Origin: Pseudomonas yangonensis | Lineage (GTDB): Bacteria > Pseudomonadota > Gammaproteobacteria > Pseudomonadales > Pseudomonadaceae | Direction: 5' to 3' | DNA length: 64,000 nt | Assembly: GCF_009932725.1 (NCBI RefSeq) | Contig: NZ_BLJU01000002.1 | Location: forward strand, 310,001-374,000 | Shown here: one piece after another, positions 27,488-35,203 of the stretch | Numbering within the stretch: position 1 is the first letter of the stretch | How the letters are laid out: each line of letters begins with the position of its first letter | Made by a program: the position numbers and the translations under genes | Notes under the pieces: model-generated | Databases searched by the model: none | What the model saw: only the letters and a program-made list of their open reading frames with translations | What the model was told of the DNA's origin: nothing

Positions 27488-28141
27488 ATGCGTGCCAACA
27501 AGATTTTTGCCTTTACCTGCTGCCTGCTGATCGCCGGCTGCGCCGGTTCGGAAAAGAAGGAAGTCGCCAAGCCGGCAGCGATGCCTGCACCTCAGGTGAC
27601 CCGCGCCTGGCTCGACGAGTACGAGCCGAAACTGCGCGAAGCGGTCAAGGGCAGCCAGTTCGAGTTCGAGCGTCGGGAAAATCTGTTGGTGGTAACCGCA
27701 CCGGTGCAAGGCTCCTTCAACCCGGATCGCCCGCACATGCTCCTGCCTGCCAGCCTGGGCCCGATCACTCGCGTAGCCAAACTGCTGGAAACCGATGAGG
27801 ACATCGCCGTGGTGGTGCTCGGCCACGCCGACACCAGCGGTGATGCGGCGCTGAACCGCGACCTCAGCCAGCAGCGCGCGCGTGCCGTGACCTCCATCTT
27901 CCGTCTCAGCGGCCTCAAGCAGAACCGCCTGCAGGTCATGGGCCTTGGTTCGGACATGCCGCGCGCGGCCAACGACAGCGCCGCCGGGCGTGCACTGAAC
28001 CGCCGTGTGGAAATCCTTCTGACCTCGCGTGACACCATGCAGGGCCTGATCGCCAAATACAGCCAGCCGGCCAAGGCAGAACTCAAGGATGCGCCCAAGG
28101 TAGCTGCCGCAGATCAAGGAAAAGTCAGCAAGTCGGAGTAA
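27488..28141 (+). CDS. OmpA-family lipoprotein
   Basis: A 217-residue lipoprotein (lipobox LIAGC near residue 18). A short N-terminal domain (ARE VKGSQFEFERRENLLVV-like segment) is followed by an OmpA_C domain from about 80, with VVLGHADTSGDAALNRDLSQQRAR (shown in part) carrying the peptidoglycan-binding Asp and Arg. It probably anchors to the outer membrane and binds peptidoglycan. Not closely similar to the other OmpA lipoprotein at 15557. Confidence 0.9.
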   Translation: MRANKIFAFTCCLLIAGCAGSEKKEVAKPAAMPAPQVTRAWLDEYEPKLREAVKGSQFEFERRENLLVVTAPVQGSFNPDRPHMLLPASLGPITRVAKLLETDEDIAVVVLGHADTSGDAALNRDLSQQRARAVTSIFRLSGLKQNRLQVMGLGSDMPRAANDSAAGRALNRRVEILLTSRDTMQGLIAKYSQPAKAELKDAPKVAAADQGKVSKSE

Positions 28142-28221
28142 GCTTGCCGGCATTTCCACCCTGCGCGGGCAGGTACTGGAAACCAGGCGAATGGTTTCCG
28201 GCCTTGCCCTGAGGAGTTGCC

Positions 28222-28869
28222 ATGACCCAAACCCTGGCCGATATGCGCCGCGACTACACCCGCGACGGCCTGAGCGAAGCCCAGGCCCCGCTGGAGCCCT
28301 TTGCCCTGTTCCGTCAGTGGTTCGATGACGCGGTCAAGACCGAGCAGCTGCCGGTCGAACCCAACGCCATGACCCTGGCCACTGTCGATGACCAGGGCCG
28401 CCCCCATTGCCGTGTACTGCTGCTCAAGGGGCTCGACGAGCGCGGCTTCACCTTCTTCAGCAACTACGACAGCGCCAAGGGCCGTCAGCTGGCGGCCCGT
28501 CCCTTCGCCGCCATGACCTTCTTCTGGCCCAGCCTGGAGCGCCAGGTGCGTATCGAAGGTCGCGTGGAGCGTGTCACCGCCGCCGAATCCGATGGTTACT
28601 ACCAGGTACGCCCGCTGGGCAGCCGCATCGGCGCCTGGGCCTCGCCGCAAAGCAAGGTGATCCGCGACCGCGCCGAACTCGAAGGCCTGCTGGCCGAGAC
28701 CGAAAAACGCTTCCAGGGCCAGATGCCGCATTGCCCGCCGCACTGGGGTGGCTATCGCCTGCTGCCCGAGCGCATCGAATTCTGGCAGGGCCGGCCCAGC
28801 CGCCTGCATGACCGCCTCAACTATCGCTACGAGGGCGAGGCCTGGATTCGCGAGCGGCTGGCGCCCTGA
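28222..28869 (+). CDS. pdxH: Pyridoxamine/pyridoxine 5'-phosphate oxidase
   Basis: FMN-dependent oxidase of 215 residues that makes pyridoxal 5'-phosphate from PNP or PMP. Conserved blocks seen are the N-terminal [20 protein letters not shown] (start of the block), [39 protein letters not shown] and the C-terminal [15 protein letters not shown] with ERLAP. GAGGAG lies before the ATG. The length and both termini are normal. Confidence 0.97.
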   Translation: MTQTLADMRRDYTRDGLSEAQAPLEPFALFRQWFDDAVKTEQLPVEPNAMTLATVDDQGRPHCRVLLLKGLDERGFTFFSNYDSAKGRQLAARPFAAMTFFWPSLERQVRIEGRVERVTAAESDGYYQVRPLGSRIGAWASPQSKVIRDRAELEGLLAETEKRFQGQMPHCPPHWGGYRLLPERIEFWQGRPSRLHDRLNYRYEGEAWIRERLAP

Positions 28870-29295
28870 TGCAAAGACCGGCGTGGTGAGCACGCCGGTC
28901 AGGTGCAGGTGCCAAAGAGCGAAGCGAACGACTTCGAAGCGCTAGCCAACCCCGGGTGCAGGATACCCGGCAGAGCCTTGGCGCAACGGATTCGTATCGT
29001 CCGGTCAGTCAGGGTTCACCGACGCCGACTCGGGCATCATCGGGTTCGTCTGCGCAAGAAGGCACCTGCCGGGTCAAACAGGCAGTCGGTGGGATCCTCC
29101 CCTCGATCTTCCCTATGCAGCCTCTGGCAGACCTCATTGTCGCCGATGGACGGCATCAGCTCTCCATGCCGCCCATCGCAGGCGGCTACAAGAAATTGCT
29201 CCACTGAGGCTGTCTTTTCCCGCGCCCTGTTTAGCAGTCGACCCATTGTCTGATTTGCTTGTCCAAAAAAGTACAATCAGCTCAGGGACTAATTG
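28870..29295. other. Gene-free region after pdxH with two hairpins
   Basis: No supported gene in 426 bases; the small frames here lack ribosome sites. Two hairpins are visible: GACCGGCGTG with CACGCCGGTC (28877-28901, loop of five, no T-run) and CCGGGT with ACCCGG (28952-28970). The first is placed where a pdxH terminator is expected. The right end holds the promoter of the DUF421 gene. Confidence 0.6.
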
Positions 29296-29988
29296 ATGAC
29301 CGCGTTCGACTGGCAGCGCATGCTAATGGACGATTTCCCCCTGCTTTTTCTAGCAGAAGTCGCGCTTCGTGCACTCTTTGCATTCGTAGTCGTTTTCGTT
29401 TTTCTCAAGGTCAGCGGTCGCCGTGGCATTCGGCAATTGTCGCTGTTCGAGCTGGTCGTCATCCTGACCCTTGGCTCGGCTGCAGGCGATGTCTCCTTTT
29501 ACGAAGATGTACCTCTTCTGCCGGTCGCGATGGTGTTCGCCTCGCTGCTGCTGTTCTATCGCCTGACCGTCCTGGCGATGAGTCACTTCAAGCGATTCTC
29601 GATCTGGATGGAAGGTGAGCCGGTCACGATCATCAGAGAGGGGCTCTACGATCTGGATAGCCTGAGGCGTTTGAAGATCTCGTCCGACGAGTTCTTCATG
29701 GAGCTTCGCCAGCAGGGTGTCGAGCACCTCGGTCAGGTACGGCTGGCCATTCTTGAAACCGACGGCGAGGTCAGTCTCTACTTTTACCCGGCAGAGGCCG
29801 TCAAGTTCGGACTGTCCGTGCTGCCTTTGGAATATCGCCCCTCCTACGTACGGGTGCCATCAAACACCGTTTACGCCTGCACCCGCTGCGGCAATACCGA
29901 GGTCATCGATGCCGAGCAGCAGGCGACCTGCCCCCGCTGTGAAAATAACCAATGGACGTTCGCGTCGAGTGAGCCACGCTTGCGCTGA
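29296..29988 (+). CDS. DUF421/YetF-like membrane protein with C-terminal zinc ribbon
   Basis: A 230-residue protein with three N-terminal helices (residues 16-42, 55-80, 80-95) including GRRGIRQLSLFELVVILTLGSAAGD (partly shown), typical of DUF421. A cytoplasmic domain starting RFSIWMEGEPVTIIREG follows. The last 45 residues carry CTRCGN and CPRCENN, a zinc-ribbon pair that is an addition to the usual DUF421 layout. The ATG at 29296 has AGGGA upstream. Related YetF proteins are known in spore-formers; the role here is unknown. Confidence 0.82.
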   Translation: MTAFDWQRMLMDDFPLLFLAEVALRALFAFVVVFVFLKVSGRRGIRQLSLFELVVILTLGSAAGDVSFYEDVPLLPVAMVFASLLLFYRLTVLAMSHFKRFSIWMEGEPVTIIREGLYDLDSLRRLKISSDEFFMELRQQGVEHLGQVRLAILETDGEVSLYFYPAEAVKFGLSVLPLEYRPSYVRVPSNTVYACTRCGNTEVIDAEQQATCPRCENNQWTFASSEPRLR

Positions 29989-30091
29989 TTACATGCCGGG
30001 TTTGAACTTTTCGGTTCTGCTGCCCCATTCTGGAGTCTGCGGCAGCTCGCCTCGCCGACAGTTGTCGCATACGGCCGGCTGTTTCCGGTGA

Positions 30092-31498
30092 TTAGCGGAC
30101 AATCTGTCCAGCGCTGCGCCAATCCCGCCTCCACGCTGCGAGCAGTAAGGTCACAAGACTCAGGCCAGCTACGCCCAGGAAAGTAGTGGAAAAGGCGCTG
30201 CTGATCGCTGGCGTGGAGTTATCGGCCAGAGTCCGGCTCTCCAACTGCAAGGCGAACATCAGCGGCAGCAGAGACGCTCCTGTCATCAGGCCCAGGTTGC
30301 GTGACAGGCCGAGCAGCCCGGAGAGCACGCCTCGGTGCGCTTGCGCTGCCAGGTTCATCGCAGCTGTATTGTTGGCTGCCAGAAACAGCTGGAAGCCTGG
30401 CGTCATCAGCAGCATCGCCAAAATGTAGCCCGGAACTCCGATAAGAAGAGGCAGCACGGCGAAACCGCACAGCCCCAGGGTGGTTAGCGACAGGCCTGCG
30501 AGCAATGTCCGGTCGGTTCCGAATCGATCTGCAAGCCTGCCCGCCGGGACGCCTGACAGCGCCGCGGCGCAAGGCCCGGCAGCCATCACCATGCCCGTGC
30601 CGGTTTCGCTAAGGCCCAGGCCAAACGAGAGAAATAGCGGGCCGATCACCAGCGTCGACATCATGATGCTTGCAACCACGAGGTTCAGGGACAGGGAGGC
30701 GACGACACTGCGCCCGCGAACGAGCGCCACCGGAACCAGTGGATGGGGCGCGGCCCGCTCGGTGCGGATGAACATCAGCAGTGCAGCGCCAGCCAGGACC
30801 AACAGCGCCGGGGGATGATCAGTGACGCCGGCGTGACCACCCGTGGCTGCGAGCGCAAAGCAGAGCAGCGTCGCGGATAGCCAGGCGCTGCCTGCCCAGT
30901 CGATGCGGTTCGAGGTGCCAGCGGATGCTGTTTTGTCGATGCTGGCAAGGGTCAATGCCAGCAAGCAGGCGCCGCAGAGCGTCAGCAGGACGAAAACGGA
31001 GCGCCAGCCGAACTCGCCGATCAATACGCCACCGACCGAGGGTCCCAGTGCGGTTCCGATCGCCGACATCGTTCCGAGCAGCCCCATTGATGTACCCAGG
31101 CGTTCCTTTGCAATCAGTGTCTTGGCGATCGACATCGGCAGCGCCATCAGTGCGGCCGCACCTAACCCCTGAACGGCGCGGCCGGCAATCAGCCAGTCCA
31201 GGGTCGGCGCCACTGCGCAGGCGAAAGAGGCGAGGGTGAACACGAGGATGCCACCGATCAGCACGCGCCGATTTCCGTAAAGATCGCCCATGCGGCCTGC
31301 CATCACGATGACGGCGGTTACGCCGAGCAGGTAGGCCAGCACGACCCATTGCACGTGCTGCACGCTAGCCGAGAACACCGTTGCCAGGTTAGGTAGCGCA
31401 ACCGTGGCGATGCTGATACCCAATGAGGCGAGCAGTATGGCGCCAGACAGCGCTGCAAGCGTTCGTTTGCTGGCTGCGTGGGAGGGGTTCGGTTTCAT
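30092..31498 (-). CDS. MFS drug-efflux transporter, DHA2-like
   Basis: A 468-residue inner-membrane exporter with about 14 predicted helices. The MFS motif A is GRMGDLYGNRRVLIGG and the antiporter-type motif C is visible as SAIGTALGPSVGGVL. It ends with a hydrophilic WRRDWRSAGQIVR tail. The ATG at 31498 was chosen over a TTG two codons earlier. It is divergent from the MerR regulator and driven from a 19-bp-spacer promoter at 31533-31563. The substrate is unknown; cationic drug or dye export is the family default. Confidence 0.9.
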   Translation of the reverse strand: MKPNPSHAASKRTLAALSGAILLASLGISIATVALPNLATVFSASVQHVQWVVLAYLLGVTAVIVMAGRMGDLYGNRRVLIGGILVFTLASFACAVAPTLDWLIAGRAVQGLGAAALMALPMSIAKTLIAKERLGTSMGLLGTMSAIGTALGPSVGGVLIGEFGWRSVFVLLTLCGACLLALTLASIDKTASAGTSNRIDWAGSAWLSATLLCFALAATGGHAGVTDHPPALLVLAGAALLMFIRTERAAPHPLVPVALVRGRSVVASLSLNLVVASIMMSTLVIGPLFLSFGLGLSETGTGMVMAAGPCAAALSGVPAGRLADRFGTDRTLLAGLSLTTLGLCGFAVLPLLIGVPGYILAMLLMTPGFQLFLAANNTAAMNLAAQAHRGVLSGLLGLSRNLGLMTGASLLPLMFALQLESRTLADNSTPAISSAFSTTFLGVAGLSLVTLLLAAWRRDWRSAGQIVR

Positions 31499-31532
31499 GT
31501 GCAATGTCTGCCTATCGAAGTGGCGATGGCCT

Positions 31533-31563
31533 ACTATGCAAGTTCAAGTCAACTTGAGGTCAA
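31533..31563 (-). promoter_or_regulatory. MerR-type promoter and operator of the MFS gene
   Basis: On the minus strand, TTGACC is followed by a 19-base spacer and CATAGT, the long spacing typical of promoters twisted by MerR proteins. Inside the spacer CAAGTT and AACTTG form an inverted repeat (31539-31556 on plus) resembling the core of SoxR boxes (TCAAGT..AACTTGA). The site lies ten bases before the MerR start codon, so it would also control the regulator. Confidence 0.85.
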
Positions 31564-31565
31564 GC

Positions 31566-32006
31566 ATGAAACTCGTCGATATTGGCGTGCTCTCGAAAAC
31601 CAGCGGGGTGCCCACGTCCACGCTTCGTTACTACGAAGAGCTGGGGTTGATCCGGCCCGTTTGCCGAATCGGTTTGCGGCGACAGTACAGCGAGGAAACC
31701 ATCGTCCAGCTTGCCTTGATCGGTTTGGGAAAGGCCGCCGGTTTTTCGCTGGAAGATATTGGCGGCATGTTCGACAGCGACAGAAACCCGGACCTGGCAC
31801 GGCCGACTCTGCTGCAACGGGCCGATGAACTCGATCGGCAGGTGCTGCGCATGACCACCATGAGCAGCCTGCTCCGGCACGTCGCCGAATGCCCGGCACC
31901 GTCCCATATGGCGTGCCCGCGGTTTCGCAAGCTGTTGCGCGCAGTGTGTCCTTCGGCGGCCCTGAGCGATGTGCTATCCCGAACTGCAGTGGATAGGGAG
32001 GCGTAG
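31566..32006 (+). CDS. MerR-family transcriptional regulator
   Basis: A 146-residue dimeric regulator. The HTH (VDIGVLSKTSGVPTSTLRYYEELGLI) fills residues 3-29, followed by a second wing (RQYSEETIVQLALIGLGKAAG) and a coiled-coil helix. Three cysteines lie in the C-terminal end (ECPAPSHMACPRF and later C), spaced so that they could bind metal or sense redox state, although not in the SoxR four-cysteine pattern. Divergent from the MFS pump, which it probably activates. Confidence 0.9.
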   Translation: MKLVDIGVLSKTSGVPTSTLRYYEELGLIRPVCRIGLRRQYSEETIVQLALIGLGKAAGFSLEDIGGMFDSDRNPDLARPTLLQRADELDRQVLRMTTMSSLLRHVAECPAPSHMACPRFRKLLRAVCPSAALSDVLSRTAVDREA

Positions 32007-32099
32007 GCCGCCAGACTGGTTGGGAGATGCGACGGGCGAAGCGTTGAACAATCGGGGCAGACCGTAATATTGATGTCTGGGGGAAACTAGGCTGACTCT

Positions 32100-32175
32100 G
32101 ATGGAAGCGAGTCGCTGTTTCTGGCCGATCGCAGGCAGTGACACGGGCAGCTACCGGCCAGGAGCGGTCATGCGA
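32100..32175. repeat. Degenerate intergenic repeat, left of the AT-rich gene
   Basis: Contains GGGCAGCTACCGGCCAGGAGCGGTCA at about 32137-32172 (the longest run not written out in one piece elsewhere). About two thirds of positions match GACAGGCAGCTTTTGGCC and following bases near 33528-33560 on the other side of the AT-rich gene, same direction. The wording TGGCCGAT-GCAG is common in degenerate Pseudomonas intergenic elements. Borders are approximate. Confidence 0.4.
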
Positions 32176-32263
32176 TGCTGCCTACAGCATTAGGTTCGCT
32201 CGACGACTGTACGGGATCAAGTGTCTGGGGCTTATCTGATCAGAGCTTACAGATGGGCCGGTG

Positions 32264-33304
32264 TCAGGGCGAGGAAGGTGGCTTATTTGATTGCTCGAGA
32301 GCGTGCTTGGAGATCAACTCGTAGAATTGGTGGGGGTCAATAAACATCATGATGCTTTCATGAGGAGCTAACTTGTCCTCAAGCGTTTCCAAGCAAGCCA
32401 TTGTGAATTCGTCGATGCTTTCGGAGGGTTTGCCAGACCTGAATACAGCATGACATGATTTATCGGCCATAAAACCACCTCTCCATATCGCCGGTCCATT
32501 CAGTAGTCCGTTTTTGTAATTTGCTTGAAGGTGAGGCTTTTGCTCTGTGCTCAGGTGAATATATTGGGCTCCGTCTAGCAAGCCATTTTTGTAGTTCGAC
32601 TTTATTTTTACGTGCCCATTGTTTTCCCAGCCTAGGAACTGACCGTCCAGCACGCCCTCCTTAAAAGCACCTTCTAACATATTACTACCATCTGGGTAGT
32701 ATGCCTTGAACTTCCCGTGGGGGATGCCAGACTTGAAGTTTATGATGCACAGCACGTTGCCATATTTATTGAACATAGTCTGCCCCCCTGCCAAGTGGCC
32801 AAGTTCTATGTTTAGCTTTCCGAGCAAAATGCCGGTTCTCGATACTAGGCTGTAGTGACCGCTAGCGCCGTTAATCAGCGGGGTCTCAGGTTTCCTCAGA
32901 AATATCGTGGCTATATTTTCCGGTTTGCCCAGTGATTTCCAGTCAATTGCTTCCTGTTCCCCATCATAAGTGAGTTCTATTTTTATTTGTTTAGATTTTA
33001 TTTTCTTTAGGAGTGAATTTAGCTCGCTGCAGAAATCAATTGCGCCATCGCCAACTGTGAATAGGGCTTTGAAGGTTTTTTCTTCTTCTTTTATTGATAG
33101 GTCTTCTATGGCGGAAAGGTATTCGTGCCATATAAAGTCGCGCGGTCTGTGCTCGCACTTCTGTGATGCTAGAAACATCTCAAGTTCTTTTTCTGTGTTA
33201 CAGCTTTCGCTTGCTGAGTGGAGTGTTTCTAAAAAGTTCCTGCAGCCTTCATAACTTTCAACTTTTGATAGATCCGCTGAAATTTTTACCCTGTATTCGG
33301 CCAT
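32264..33304 (-). CDS. YwqK-like MORN-repeat protein, possible antitoxin/immunity role
   Basis: A 346-residue protein, markedly AT-rich against its neighbours (long runs of A and T at 32940-33110). Residues 1-120 are helical and charged with no family I recognise. From about 165 come short repeats of the MORN/YwqK form: GIPHGKFKAYYPDGSNMLEG, then GVLDGQFLGWENNG and GLLDGAQYIHLS and GLLNGPAIWRGG. YwqK-family proteins include antitoxins and immunity partners, but no toxin gene lies beside it. No signal peptide or membrane helix. Transfer from another host is likely. Confidence 0.8.
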   Translation of the reverse strand: MAEYRVKISADLSKVESYEGCRNFLETLHSASESCNTEKELEMFLASQKCEHRPRDFIWHEYLSAIEDLSIKEEEKTFKALFTVGDGAIDFCSELNSLLKKIKSKQIKIELTYDGEQEAIDWKSLGKPENIATIFLRKPETPLINGASGHYSLVSRTGILLGKLNIELGHLAGGQTMFNKYGNVLCIINFKSGIPHGKFKAYYPDGSNMLEGAFKEGVLDGQFLGWENNGHVKIKSNYKNGLLDGAQYIHLSTEQKPHLQANYKNGLLNGPAIWRGGFMADKSCHAVFRSGKPSESIDEFTMACLETLEDKLAPHESIMMFIDPHQFYELISKHALEQSNKPPSSP

Positions 33305-33706
33305 CCCTGTAAACCTTTTTTGCGTGACAGAAAAGTGCTTTGATTTTTGTATTGTTCTATGTTGGTAGCGCTTGGTTATGTAGGCTCAAAAACTTGGTAG
33401 GCATAAACGCAACGGCGCCTGAACTCCTTGTCTTGAACGTAGGTATCTCACAGAATTTACCTGCTTTCTAAATCGCCCTCAATTGCGTAGTCATCCAGAT
33501 GGCGGCTTAGGGTCGATTTCAGCCGGTAACGACAGGCAGCTTTTGGCCGTTAGCAGCCATTGGCTCACTGATGCATCGATATCAGGCGATGACCGATTCA
33601 CAGCGATTGGAATCAGGCTGCTTCTGATCGCGTTCGCCTCGATGTGCTCTCAACTTCCCACGAGCCAGGCCGATGTATGCGGCAGGATCGGCTCACCTCG
33701 GGAACG
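33305..33706. other. Non-coding region right of the AT-rich gene
   Basis: 402 bases without a supported gene. The left half is AT-rich and probably holds the promoter of the YwqK-like gene. The right half, around 33505-33600, is a degenerate repeat similar to that at about 32100-32175. A short frame (33483-33725) runs through it and is not believed. Confidence 0.55.
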
Positions 33707-34054
33707 ATGCAAATCCCTTCTTTGATTTCAAGCGCAGCGCTTACTACGACCAAGGTGGCCAAGTCACCGGAAGCCGGGCCGGACAGGGGCGCTACGTCAG
33801 AAAAAAAAACGGCTGACGAGCTGGTTACGCCTGCCTCCGTTATGGCGGTCAGTCTCGGCGCGCTCTCTAGGAATCAGGAGTCGCAGGTAGCGCCGGGCAC
33901 GAATATGAGCCAGCTCGATTCGATGGTGCAGACGTCCCTCAAGATGCAGGCGATTCGCAACGATGCGTCCATTCCCGAAGAGGTGAAGGAGAGGCTGCTG
34001 GCCCCTTTGGAGAAGGCGAACAAGGACGTCCTGGACATCGCTAATGAAGGCTGA
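33707..34054 (+). CDS. Small protein of unknown function
   Basis: A 115-residue, Ser/Thr/Ala-rich hydrophilic protein starting MQIPSLISSAALTTT. The second half is helical (MSQLDSMVQTSLKMQAIRND, then EEVKERLLAPLEKANKDVLD). No signal peptide or membrane segment. The ATG at 33707 has CGGGAA nine bases upstream, a weak site. It resembles small secreted or phage-related pseudomonad proteins only in composition, so no function is proposed. A second frame overlaps its end and may be a displaced C-terminus (see the next region). Confidence 0.5.
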   Translation: MQIPSLISSAALTTTKVAKSPEAGPDRGATSEKKTADELVTPASVMAVSLGALSRNQESQVAPGTNMSQLDSMVQTSLKMQAIRNDASIPEEVKERLLAPLEKANKDVLDIANEG

Positions 34055-34365
34055 GCAGGAGGAGAAAGAGAAGATCATCGAGGCCTCGAGTGAGGATGGC
34101 AAGCACCATCTACCGGGTATTCAGCCTCTTCGGCGGATTCTTCGGTCGGCAGGGACCTCGACACGCAGGCATAGGGGCAGCGTGGCCATGTGTTGATCCC
34201 GAGGGGGATGGCACTCAAGCGCTGTCCCGCTCTGACCGACAGCGGCGGTCTGGGCTCGACCGCCGCCATACAGGTGCAGCCCTCGGTCTGTTCCGCTCCC
34301 TCTCAAGTGCCATCGATCGCCTCCCTGTATCGGGCAGGGCGCTCAAGCTTCCTGCGGCCGGCTGA
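34055..34365. other. Region after the small gene; possible frameshifted tail
   Basis: 311 bases. A frame from ATG 34044 to 34196 begins MKAEQEEKEKIIEASSEDG, a lysine and glutamate-rich helix like the end of the preceding gene, then turns into basic sequence of no pattern. A one-base shift would join the helix onto LEKANKDVLDIA. The rest (34197-34365) holds nothing I can support. Confidence 0.4.
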
Positions 34366-35136
34366 TCATTGCACGGCAGCCTTCTCGATCATCCGGGCGA
34401 CTGACTCCGGATGGGACACCATCACCACATGCGAGGCGCCCTGGATCACTTCCACTGCCTGGGCGTGCGCCCGTTCGGCCATGAATGCCATGGCCTGCGG
34501 CGGGATGTTCTTGTCCGCGTCGCCGTAGATGTGCCACGACGGAATGCTCTTCCACGCCGGCGTGGTGGCCTTTTCGTTCAGCGCGGCTTCGGTCACCGGT
34601 CGCTGAGTTGCGGCCATGAGCGTGGCTTGCTCGTCGGACAGGTCGGCGGCGAACTGGTCGTGGAATTTGTCCTGCTGGATGTACAGATCCTTGCCGCCAT
34701 CGGCGAGCACGACGGGGTCGGCCAGTGTCGGGCCGAGCGTGCTGCCCGGGAACTTGCCGGCCAGTTGCGCGACGGTTTCACCGGTCTCGGGAGCGAAGGC
34801 GCTGACGTAGACCAGCGCCTTCACATTGGCCTGGCCGTAGGCCGCGTTGCTGATGACGTTGCCGCCGTAGGAGTGCCCGACCAGCACGACGGGCGTCTTC
34901 ACGCTGGCCAGCAACGCGGCCACGGCCGCGCCATCGCTCTTCACCCCACGCAGGGGGTTGGCTGCGGCGATGACCTTGTAGCCATCCTGCTCCAGCACCT
35001 TCACCACGCCGTTCCAGCTGGAGGCGTCTGCGAATGCGCCGTGTACCAGAACGACTGTGGGTTTGTCCGCGGCCAGGGCGTTGTGGCCCATGGCGAGGCT
35101 GGTCGCGATGGCCAGTGCGGTCACGATGTTCTTCAT
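34366..35136 (-). CDS. Secreted alpha/beta hydrolase
   Basis: A 256-residue precursor with a Sec signal (residues 1-22, ending NALAA). Alpha/beta hydrolase fold: oxyanion HGAFADASSW, nucleophile Ser89 in GHSYGG, acid in YGDADKN, and His236 in GASHVVM. The order and length fit the AB_hydrolase_6 group of small esterases, often found in the periplasm of proteobacteria. It begins 67 bases after the stop of the hydrolase at 35204 with a strong hairpin between, so it probably shares that transcript. Confidence 0.88.
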   Translation of the reverse strand: MKNIVTALAIATSLAMGHNALAADKPTVVLVHGAFADASSWNGVVKVLEQDGYKVIAAANPLRGVKSDGAAVAALLASVKTPVVLVGHSYGGNVISNAAYGQANVKALVYVSAFAPETGETVAQLAGKFPGSTLGPTLADPVVLADGGKDLYIQQDKFHDQFAADLSDEQATLMAATQRPVTEAALNEKATTPAWKSIPSWHIYGDADKNIPPQAMAFMAERAHAQAVEVIQGASHVVMVSHPESVARMIEKAAVQ

Positions 35137-35166
35137 GGGGTTTTCCTCGGGGTTGATTGTGACTGC

Positions 35167-35192
35167 GGTGCAGGCCAGGTTGGGCCTGCACC
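35167..35192. other. Intergenic hairpin between the two hydrolase genes
   Basis: Perfect 10-base arms, GGTGCAGGCC and GGCCTGCACC, around AGGTTG. No T-run follows on either strand, so it is more likely an mRNA-processing or stability element than a terminator. Confidence 0.65.
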
Positions 35193-35203
35193 GGGCAGAT
35201 GGG

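Noticed and set aside
28956..29207. 83-codon frame after pdxH
   Set aside because: No ribosome site, no pattern, and lies in a hairpin-bearing spacer.
31539..31556. A plain SoxR box
   Set aside because: Only the core resembles it, and the adjacent regulator lacks the SoxR cysteine pattern; recorded as MerR-type operator.
33483..33725. 80-codon frame before the small gene
   Set aside because: Runs through a degenerate intergenic repeat.
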